Part shown: positions 1 through 5,042 of the stretch, piece by piece | Numbering within the stretch: position 1 is the first letter of the stretch | How the letters are laid out: the number at the start of each line of letters is the position of its first letter | Program-made: the position numbers and the translations under genes | Notes under the pieces: generated by a model | What the model saw: only the letters and a program-made list of their open reading frames with translations | Told to the model about the DNA's origin: nothing | Database searches by the model: none | Assembly (NCBI GenBank): GCA_030038955.1 | Contig: JASHQV010000052.1 | Location: forward strand, 1 to 8,498 | DNA length: 8,498 bases | Source of the DNA: Solirubrobacteraceae bacterium | Lineage (GTDB): Bacteria; Actinomycetota; Thermoleophilia; Solirubrobacterales; Solirubrobacteraceae | Direction of reading: 5' to 3'

Positions 1-2
1 GC

Positions 3-1988
3 CGCTGGCGCTGGCTGGCGCGGCTCGCCGCTGAGGCCCACGGCCTTCCCCGTAACCTCTCCCAGCACTCGGGTGGGATGGTGGTGGCCACCCGTCCGCT
101 GGTCGACTGCTGCCCGATCGTCCCGGCCGCGATGGAAGGCCGGCAGATCGTCCAGTGGGACAAGGACTCCTGCGCCGATGCCGGCTTTCTGAAGATCGAT
201 CTGCTCGGGCTGGGGATGCTGTCGGCGGTTGAGCGCTGCGTCGAGCTGATCGCCCGCACCCGCCGCGAGCGGATCGACCTCAGCCGCATCCCCTACGACG
301 ACTCCGACACCTACACGTGCATCCAGAACGCCGACACCACCGGCGTCTTCCAGATCGAGAGCCGCGCCCAGATGCAGTCGCTGCGACGCACCCGACCGGA
401 GAACTTGAAGGATCTCACGGTGCAGGTAGCGATCGTCCGCCCGGGTCCGATCCAGGGCGGTGCGGTCAACCCCTACATCGAGCGCCGCCAGCGGCAGGGG
501 GATCCCGGCTTCGAGATCCCCTACGAGCACGAGTCGCTGCGGCCAGTCCTCGAGGACACGCTCGGCACGATCATCTTCCAGGACCAGGTGCTGGAGGTGG
601 CGATCGAGTTCGCCGGGTTCTCGACAGGCGAGGCGGAGGGTCTGCGCCGCGCGATGAGCCGCAAGCGGTCGGATGCGGCGATCGAAGCACACCACAGGCG
701 ATTCGTGGCCGGGGCTCAGCGCCTGCACGGGGTCGACGCCGACACCGCCGAGCGGGTGTTCGCGATGGTCCAGGGCTTCTCCGGCTTCGGCTTCCCGAAG
801 GCGCACGGCGCCGCCTTCGGGCTGCTCGCCTACCAGTCCACCTGGCTGCGCGTCCACTACGCGCCGGAGTTCCTGTGCGCGCTGCTGGACGAGCAGCCGA
901 TGGGCTTCTACCCGCCCGACGCGCTCGTCCACGAAGCCCAGCGCCGCGGGATCCGCGTGCTGGCGCCCGACGTCAACCGGAGCCGGGTTGGATGCGACCT
1001 GGAGGAGGGCGGGATCCGCATCGGCCTCGGCTACGTCCGCGGCGTGCGCCAGCGGGAGATGGAGGCGCTGGTCGCTGCGCGCGAAGCGGCCGGCCCGTTT
1101 CGCAGCCTCTCCGACCTCGCCTCCCGTGCGGGGGCGGGCTCGCCGGCGCTGGAGCTGCTGGCGTGGTCCGGGGCGTGTGACTCGCTGGTATCCCCGGTCG
1201 CGGGCGCGTCTTCTGCCGGTGCGTCTTCTGCCGGTGCGTCTTCTGCCGGAGCGTCTCCGACCGGAGGTGCGCCTCCGGCTGCCCGCGCCTCCCAGACCGC
1301 CGGCGCCTTCTCGACCCCCGCCGTCTCGCCACGTCGGCTCGCCCTCTGGCAACTCGGGGTCAGCGCCCCGGGCCGCCGCGTGCCCGGCGGCGTGCAGCTG
1401 TCGCTTCCCCTGGACCTGCCCGTGCCGCCGAGCCTGCGCGAACTGTCGCGCTGGGAGGCGATGCTCGCCGACTACGGCACCACCGGATTGACCGTCCATG
1501 CCCATCCGATGCAGCTGCTGCGCGAACGCCTTCCAGCCGAAGCGGTGACCAGCGCCGAGCTCGAGGACCTCGCTCACGGCGCCAGGATCCGCACCGGCGG
1601 CCTGGTCGTCGCCCGCCAGCGCCCCGGCACCGCCGCAGGCGTCGTCTTCGTCCTGCTCGAGGACGAGCACGGGACGATCAACCTGATCGTCCCACCCCGG
1701 GTCTACGAGCGCCACCGCCTGCTCGTTCGCACCGAGCCGCTGTTGCTGGTGGCGGGCAAGCTCGAGCACCTCGAGGCGGCGGGCGGAGCGATCAACGTGC
1801 TGGTCGATGAGGTGGGGCAGATCGTCGCTCCCGATCGGATCGTCGCCAAGATCAAGGAGCTCTCGCCGCTGGATGAGCAGGTCCGCCTCGGGCTCGCCGA
1901 GCAGCGCGCCGGGCGATCGAGCGAGGAGGATGACTTCCGGGCGGTGGCGCCGCCGGTGATGAGCTTCGCGGCTGGCCGCCGTCGGTGA
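3..1988 (+). CDS. dnaE2: Error-prone DNA polymerase DnaE2, C-terminal part (5' end outside window)
   Basis: This is a C-family DNA polymerase alpha subunit of the DnaE2 (ImuC) type, the translesion polymerase that acts with ImuA'/ImuB in damage-induced mutagenesis. The reading frame is open from the first bases, so the N-terminal PHP domain and the first two catalytic aspartates lie upstream. About 660 of the usual ~1050-1100 residues are visible. Motifs in order: LPRNLSQHSGGM (45-80); QWDKD, then KIDLLGLGML with the third palm aspartate at 198-200; TTGVFQIESRAQM (~339-374); VRPGPIQGG; the finger motif GFGFPKAHGAAFGLLAYQ (~783-836). A helix-hairpin-helix region ends in LAWSGACDSL, followed by RRLALWQLGV, the DnaE2-like DYGTTGLTVHAHPM stretch, and an OB fold (~1585-1780). 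It ends with DDFRAVAPPVMSF. HAHPM and the OB-fold end favour DnaE2 over replicative DnaE1. An extra ~45-residue Ala/Ser/Gly/Pro-rich linker sits at ~1188-1329. imuA/imuB are not in the window. Confidence 0.95.
   Translation, partial: RWRWLARLAAEAHGLPRNLSQHSGGMVVATRPLVDCCPIVPAAMEGRQIVQWDKDSCADAGFLKIDLLGLGMLSAVERCVELIARTRRERIDLSRIPYDDSDTYTCIQNADTTGVFQIESRAQMQSLRRTRPENLKDLTVQVAIVRPGPIQGGAVNPYIERRQRQGDPGFEIPYEHESLRPVLEDTLGTIIFQDQVLEVAIEFAGFSTGEAEGLRRAMSRKRSDAAIEAHHRRFVAGAQRLHGVDADTAERVFAMVQGFSGFGFPKAHGAAFGLLAYQSTWLRVHYAPEFLCALLDEQPMGFYPPDALVHEAQRRGIRVLAPDVNRSRVGCDLEEGGIRIGLGYVRGVRQREMEALVAAREAAGPFRSLSDLASRAGAGSPALELLAWSGACDSLVSPVAGASSAGASSAGASSAGASPTGGAPPAARASQTAGAFSTPAVSPRRLALWQLGVSAPGRRVPGGVQLSLPLDLPVPPSLRELSRWEAMLADYGTTGLTVHAHPMQLLRERLPAEAVTSAELEDLAHGARIRTGGLVVARQRPGTAAGVVFVLLEDEHGTINLIVPPRVYERHRLLVRTEPLLLVAGKLEHLEAAGGAINVLVDEVGQIVAPDRIVAKIKELSPLDEQVRLGLAEQRAGRSSEEDDFRAVAPPVMSFAAGRRR
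1206..1265 (+). repeat. 15-bp in-frame tandem repeat in dnaE2 linker
   Basis: The unit gcgtcttctgccggt starts at 1206, 1221 and 1236; the third copy ends gga. A degenerate fourth copy lies at 1251-1265. Each unit encodes ASSAG, so copy-number change keeps the frame. It falls between the helix-hairpin-helix region and the OB-fold part of DnaE2, where family members usually have a short junction. Confidence 0.9.
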
Positions 1989-2040
1989 TCAGCGCGCCGT
2001 CGGGCGCCGACGGTGATCAGCGCGCCGTCGGGCGCCGACG
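1985..2040. repeat. 28-bp perfect tandem duplication at the dnaE2 stop codon
   Basis: The 28-bp unit beginning gtgatcagcgcgccgtcggg occurs at 1985-2012 and again, identical, at 2013-2040. A third, degenerate start (gtgatgagg) follows at 2041. The first copy contains the dnaE2 stop codon (tga, 1986-1988), so the polymerase ends inside the repeat. The second copy creates a GTG in frame with the downstream cytochrome gene, but nothing suggests it is used. Confidence 0.9.
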
Positions 2041-2083
2041 GTGATGAGGCTTCGTTGCTGGGGCGCCGTCGGGGTCCGGGGAT

Positions 2084-2132
2084 CCCGCGGGTCGAAATTC
2101 GTTGGACTGTCAGTCGATATTCGACCCGCGGG
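2084..2132. repeat. 13-bp inverted repeat (first of two competing stems)
   Basis: The arms cccgcgggtcgaa (2084-2096) and ttcgacccgcggg (2120-2132) are perfect reverse complements around a 23-nt loop. The right arm is also used by the hairpin at 2122-2151, so the two structures cannot form together. No T-run follows. It could be a dnaE2 terminator, a cytochrome leader structure, or a dispersed REP-like element. Confidence 0.75.
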
Positions 2133-2151
2133 CGTGTGCGCCCGCGGGTCG
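2122..2151. repeat. Strong hairpin, 13-bp stem with 4-nt loop
   Basis: The left arm cgacccgcgggcg (2122-2134) pairs perfectly with cgcccgcgggtcg (2139-2151) around the loop tgtg. The stem is almost entirely G/C. There is no U-tract, so it is not a classical intrinsic terminator, though high-GC actinobacteria often use hairpins without U-runs. It lies between dnaE2 and the cytochrome c gene. Confidence 0.75.
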
Positions 2152-2213
2152 CGGACATCTCCAGCGCGCTCGCGGCGCGGGTACGCCTCCAGCGCGCTCG
2201 CGATAATGTCCGC
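2151..2213. repeat. 8-bp inverted repeat enclosing two 16-bp direct repeats
   Basis: ctccagcgcgctcgcg occurs at 2159-2174 and 2187-2202, exactly 28 bp apart. The pair is bracketed by gcggacat (2151-2158) and its reverse complement atgtccgc (2206-2213). The unit ends just before the cytochrome ATG at 2220. Together with the elements at 1985-2151, it accounts for nearly all of the gene-free stretch 1989-2219. Confidence 0.7.
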
Positions 2214-2219
2214 CAACAC

Positions 2220-2744
2220 ATGGTCGGCGTGATCATCATCGCGGTGTTGTTCACGGCGCTCGCCGCGGGCATCTTCTGGGGATCCTCGCGTGGCCGGCTC
2301 ACCCCGGTCACGAAGGTGATGCTGACCCAGAGCAGCGCCGGCCGCCGCGTCGTCAACGCGCTGCTCGTGTTCACCTATATCGGCTTCGGCATCGTCCTGC
2401 CCGCGATCATCCTGGTCGGCAACCACGACCGCGCGAGCGCCCAGGTCGGCGGCATCAAGCTGACCGCGGCCGAGAAGACCGGCCGCGAGCTGTTCGGCGA
2501 GCACTGCGCCGTCTGCCACACGCTGGCAGCGGCCTCGGCCGTCGGCAAGACCGGCCCCAACCTCGATCAGGTGAAGCCTTCCGTGTCGCTCGTGCTGCAC
2601 ACGATCGAGTACGGCTGCCTCCAGAACGCTCCGTCCGACTCACAGCAGAGCTGCCTCGGCTACGGCACGATGCCCGCCGACGTGGTCCAGGGCCGCGACG
2701 CCCAACAGGTGGCGCAGTTCGTCGCTCGCGTCGCCGGACACTGA
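2220..2744 (+). CDS. Membrane-anchored class I c-type cytochrome
   Basis: A 174-residue protein with a single covalently bound haem, acting in electron transfer on the outer face of the membrane. There are two hydrophobic helices, at ~1-20 and ~46-67. A short linker leads to a cytochrome c domain with the haem motif CAVCH at 96-100 (H100 proximal ligand), TGPNLD at ~111-116, and GTMPADV at ~149-155, where M151 is the likely distal ligand. Two further cysteines (C133, C145) sit in the loop before M151 and could form a disulfide. I chose the ATG at 2220 because it opens directly on the first hydrophobic helix. The frame is open back to 2013, but that part is repeats and hairpins and encodes arginine-rich sequence with no family resemblance. 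No clear ribosome-binding site precedes the ATG, so the start is moderately certain. The redox partner is unknown and the neighbours do not reveal it. Confidence 0.85.
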   Translation: MVGVIIIAVLFTALAAGIFWGSSRGRLTPVTKVMLTQSSAGRRVVNALLVFTYIGFGIVLPAIILVGNHDRASAQVGGIKLTAAEKTGRELFGEHCAVCHTLAAASAVGKTGPNLDQVKPSVSLVLHTIEYGCLQNAPSDSQQSCLGYGTMPADVVQGRDAQQVAQFVARVAGH

Positions 2745-2766
2745 CGCTGCCTGAGTACGGTTCCAT

Positions 2767-2883
2767 TCGAGCGGCCCTGACGGCCGCGACCGGCGCCGTC
2801 GTCGAGTGGCCCTGATGGCGTCCGCCGCCGGCGTCGTTGAGTGGCCCTGACGGCCGCGGCCGGCGCCGCCATCGAGCGACCCC
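2767..2883. repeat. 35-bp imperfect tandem repeat, three copies plus a partial
   Basis: Copies begin at 2767, 2802 and 2837, with a truncated fourth at 2872. All start tcgag/ttgag; the first three continue as (c/t)ggccctga(c/t)ggc followed by a GC-rich tail. The period is not a multiple of three and every copy carries tga, so the array is not coding. It fills the space between the cytochrome stop and the promoter of the riboswitch transcript. Confidence 0.85.
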
Positions 2884-2915
2884 GCAATTAGCGGCAGTTC
2901 GGATTCTCGCCGGGC

Positions 2916-2944
2916 GTGATTCCGTCCGACCGCGCTGGTATATT
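2916..2944 (+). promoter_or_regulatory. Candidate promoter for the riboswitch transcript
   Basis: tatatt at 2939-2944 is a good -10 match in an unusually AT-rich patch of this GC-rich window. gtgatt at 2916-2921, 17 bp upstream, is a weak -35. Transcription would start near 2950, just ahead of the riboswitch. The placement is what gives it weight. Confidence 0.4.
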
Positions 2945-2974
2945 CTTCCTGCAAATGCTGAATTCGCACTGAGG

Positions 2975-3092
2975 GCGGCAGTTGTGCGGCTCTCAGGAAG
3001 CGGGGGACCCGAGATGTTCGGGGCGAATCGTGTCTGACGACGCGTAGCGCCACTCTTTCGGCGCGAGCCCGGCAGCTAACCCCGTAAGCAAT
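2975..3092 (+). promoter_or_regulatory. c-di-AMP riboswitch (ydaO-yuaA class)
   Basis: This leader carries the conserved blocks of the ydaO-yuaA RNA in the correct order. They are gcgggggacccgag (3000-3013), ttcggggcgaatc (3017-3029), a variable hairpin, cgagcccggcagctaac (3064-3080) and cccgta (3081-3086). Visible helices are cccga/tcggg (3008-3012 with 3018-3022) and gcgcc/ggcgc (3047-3051 with 3060-3064). The class binds cyclic di-AMP and generally turns expression off when the ligand is abundant. In actinobacteria it usually precedes cell-wall hydrolase genes (Rpf, NlpC/P60, RlpA-like). Here the next gene on the same strand is the repetitive protein whose TTG start is 18 nt downstream. 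The outer boundaries, especially the 5' limb of P1, are estimated. Confidence 0.88.
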
Positions 3093-3095
3093 CGA

Positions 3096-3102
3096 AAGAG
3101 GA
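3096..3102 (+). promoter_or_regulatory. Ribosome binding site that decides a TTG start
   Basis: aaagagg at 3096-3102 (gaaagagga in context) is a purine-rich Shine-Dalgarno match, 7 nt before TTG at 3110. No ATG or GTG in the same frame has comparable spacing. It directly follows the riboswitch 3' end, so ligand-dependent refolding could affect translation as well as transcription. Confidence 0.65.
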
Positions 3103-3109
3103 CAGCCAA

Positions 3110-3997
3110 TTGCCGTCATCCGAGCCGGTGCATGAGAGTCGAGCTTCCGCTGCGCGAGCTGGATGGTCTGATCGTGCCGTCCAGCAGGCCGAGTTGGCTG
3201 ACTCGAGCTGGATGAACGGCGGCTGGACCGATGCCGACGAGCGAACGCGCCGCCGCGTCGAGCAACGGCACCCCGATACCGCCGGCCCCCTCTCGGACGG
3301 CGAGCACCGCGGCTCTGGCGGCCCCCGCTCTGACAGCGGGCAGCGCCGCGGCTCCACCGGCCCCCGCTCTGACAGCGGGCAGCGCCGCGGCTCTGGCGGC
3401 CTCCGCTCTGACAGCGGACAGCGCCGCGGCTCCACCGGCCCCCGCGCGGACGGCGAGCGCCGTCCGCGCACCGATCTCCTCCAGGTGGACTTCACGTGGT
3501 CAGATGCCCCGACAAATCCGTCAGGCTCGCGAGCCACCCCCAGCTCGCGGGCCAGGACGGACTCCCGGGCCGCCGCCACCTCGGCAATGCGCACGGCCAA
3601 GGAACAGGCACTGCGCCAGCCGATGGTGGCGGCGGCACGGACTTCGGCGACCGTGCCGGTCCAGTCGTTGGCGACCGCGACGCCGGTTTCCGCGCTCGCC
3701 GCCGTTCGCGGGCTCCCCGCGGGCCCGGCCACCGCGGCGCAGGTGCCACGAACCGTGGTGATCACCGGTCGCGGGCACCACCACTCGAGCTCCCGGCGTG
3801 GCTACGAGGCTCGTCTGAAGCCCCACGAACGCGCCAGCTTCAAGCCGGATCGGGTAGCGCTGTGGGCAGTGCTACTGGGGCTCGCCCTGCTGCTCGGGGC
3901 GGTAACCAGCTCCCACGCCGCGACCCTCCACCTCGCGCTCGCCGCCCACACCCATCCGGCCGCGGCCGTGACCGCACTCCACGCGCACGCTCGCTAG
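3110..3997 (+). CDS. Riboswitch-controlled low-complexity protein with C-terminal signal anchor, function unknown
   Basis: A 295-residue protein with a TTG start supported by the Shine-Dalgarno at 3096-3102. Residues 1-60 are polar with no recognised domain. Residues 68-118 are 13-residue repeats of GS(G/T)GPRSDSGQRR type. Residues ~120-245 are Ala/Arg/Ser-rich and look disordered. One hydrophobic helix lies at ~249-267 (VALWAVLLGLALLLGAVTS), preceded by KPDR and followed by SHA-A, which resembles a signal-peptidase site. Only ~25 Ala/His-rich residues follow, so topology is N-in, C-out or processed. In actinobacteria, c-di-AMP riboswitches generally drive exported peptidoglycan enzymes whose catalytic domain follows such a segment; here that domain is absent in all three forward frames up to 4146. 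It may be a truncated hydrolase or a membrane protein with a disordered cytoplasmic region. C/G third positions and the leader support a real gene. Confidence 0.72.
   Translation: MPSSEPVHESRASAARAGWSDRAVQQAELADSSWMNGGWTDADERTRRRVEQRHPDTAGPLSDGEHRGSGGPRSDSGQRRGSTGPRSDSGQRRGSGGLRSDSGQRRGSTGPRADGERRPRTDLLQVDFTWSDAPTNPSGSRATPSSRARTDSRAAATSAMRTAKEQALRQPMVAAARTSATVPVQSLATATPVSALAAVRGLPAGPATAAQVPRTVVITGRGHHHSSSRRGYEARLKPHERASFKPDRVALWAVLLGLALLLGAVTSSHAATLHLALAAHTHPAAAVTALHAHAR
3311..3466 (+). repeat. 39-bp tandem repeat encoding 13-residue units
   Basis: Four units start at 3311, 3350, 3389 and 3428, the last degenerate. The first three end ctctgacagcgg(g/a)cagcgccgc. Alternate copies carry ggctctggcggc and ggctccaccggc, so the pattern is A-B-A-B, consistent with duplication of a 78-bp pair. 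The unit is a multiple of three, so every reading frame stays open through it, including antisense frames. Confidence 0.9.
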
Positions 3998-4074
3998 CTG
4001 GCGGACGCGTCTCGGCCAGCGAGATCGTTCGGCCGGCCGCTCGCGCTCGCGGACGAGTTGTGGCCATCGCTCGG

Positions 4075-4110
4075 TCGCATCAGATCGCCGCGTCGCATCA
4101 GATCGCCGCG
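4075..4110. repeat. 18-bp perfect tandem duplication in the convergent spacer
   Basis: tcgcatcagatcgccgcg occurs at 4075-4092 and 4093-4110. It lies in the 149-bp gap between the riboswitch-controlled gene and the LLM oxidoreductase, which end toward each other. The rest of that gap (3998-4146) shows only a weak 6-bp stem (gctggc/gccagc, 3997-4020) and no convincing terminator or gene. Confidence 0.85.
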
Positions 4111-4146
4111 TCGGTCATCGAGCGCTCGCACCAGGCGAGACGGGGA

Positions 4147-5034
4147 TCATGCGACCGCGCCGCGACACTCCGCGATCACGGAACGGGCCTCCGCGAGGTC
4201 GTCCCACGGTGGATCGACCGAGACCTCATCGAAGCCCATCCTCGCGAGCCTACCGAGCGCTTCGAGTCGGCCGGACACATCACCGATACGCATCTTTCCG
4301 GACACGCGCAGCACGGTCCGCAGCCGGGGCATGCCCGGCGCCCGCAGCTCGTGAACGTGCTCGAGCTTCCGCGCGAGGTCGTCGACGTCGAGGATGTCCC
4401 AACGCGTCAGCGCGAGCCAACCGTCGCCGAGCTTCGCGGCGCGCTCGCGGGCGAGCCTGCCCATCCCGCCGACCATCACCGGGATTCCGTTCGGCGAAAC
4501 CGGGCGCGGAAAGCACAGCGTGCCGGGCTCGATCCGGTAGAACTGCCCTTCGAGTCCCTGCGGCCGCCCGGTCCAGCATGCCTTGAGCACCTCGATCGTC
4601 TCGCTCGTCCGTGGGCCGCGCGTGCTGAAGTCGCGGCCAAGCGCGGCGAACTCCTCCGCGTACCAGCCGGTGCCGACGCCGAGCAGCAGTCGCCCGCCGG
4701 ACAGCCAGTCGATCGTCGCAGCCGTCTTTGCCAGCTGGATCGGGTCGCGCAGGGGCAGGATCAACACCGCCGGCCCGATCGAGATGCGGGTCGAGCAGGC
4801 GGCCAGCCATGTGCATGCCGTGAGCGAGTCGGCGAACGGTGCGTCGGGATCCCACGTGACCTTGCCGCCCGTGGCGTAGGGGTAGTAGGACTCGGTCCGC
4901 TCGGTCATCACGATGTGGTCGGAGACCCAGACCGAGCTGGCGCCCGACGCCTCGGCCTCGGACGCCATCACGCGCAGGCCGGGATCGAGTGTTAGCGGGC
5001 CGACGGTCGGGATCTTCAAGCCGAGGGTCGACAC
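4147..5034 (-). CDS. LLM-class (luciferase-like) flavin-dependent oxidoreductase, probably F420-dependent
   Basis: A 295-residue TIM-barrel protein of the bacterial luciferase-like family, which uses F420 or FMN to reduce or oxygenate small organic substrates. Visible family hallmarks: SVWVSDHIVM (34-43); the core ADSLTACTWLAACSTRISIG (68-87); LPLRDPIQLAKTAATIDWLSGGR (93-115); the phosphate-site region LLLGVGTGWYAEEFAALG (116-133). These are followed by PVMVGGMGRLARERAAKLGDGW (185-206) and a short C-terminal helix. The arrangement resembles the TIGR03619-type F420 subfamily, but cofactor choice is inferred. The start is GTG at 5034, 8 bp after the stop of the upstream amine dehydrogenase, with a weak purine stretch (gagagcgag) before it. 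The tight spacing places it last in the operon, where it may act on a product of the dehydrogenase. No damage is visible. Confidence 0.9.
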   Translation of the reverse strand: MSTLGLKIPTVGPLTLDPGLRVMASEAEASGASSVWVSDHIVMTERTESYYPYATGGKVTWDPDAPFADSLTACTWLAACSTRISIGPAVLILPLRDPIQLAKTAATIDWLSGGRLLLGVGTGWYAEEFAALGRDFSTRGPRTSETIEVLKACWTGRPQGLEGQFYRIEPGTLCFPRPVSPNGIPVMVGGMGRLARERAAKLGDGWLALTRWDILDVDDLARKLEHVHELRAPGMPRLRTVLRVSGKMRIGDVSGRLEALGRLARMGFDEVSVDPPWDDLAEARSVIAECRGAVA

Positions 5035-5042
5035 GCTCGCTC

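Noticed and set aside
2013..2219. N-terminal extension of the cytochrome c gene to the GTG at 2013
   Set aside because: The added residues are encoded by a tandem duplication and two hairpins, are Arg-rich, and would put a basic stretch before the first membrane helix. The ATG at 2220 fits the helix.
1989..2600. - strand open frame (~203 residues) opposite the cytochrome
   Set aside because: It is antisense to the haem-motif gene and its composition is repetitive, without domain signals.
2767..2883. CRISPR array
   Set aside because: The copies are contiguous, without unique spacers, few in number and imperfect; no cas genes are present.
3076..3765. - strand open frame (~229 residues) across the 39-bp repeats
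   Set aside because: It overlaps the riboswitch and the + strand gene, has no recognisable domain, and is kept open by a repeat whose period is a multiple of three.
3997..4020. Intrinsic terminator between the convergent genes
   Set aside because: Only a 6-bp stem with a 12-nt loop and no T-run; too weak to call.
3496..4995. Long + strand open frame (~499 residues) and its continuation at 4989-6884
   Set aside because: They run antisense to the LLM oxidoreductase and the amine dehydrogenase, which carry clear family motifs. The predicted products are Arg/Ala/Asp-rich with no recognisable domain, typical of shadow frames in GC-rich DNA.
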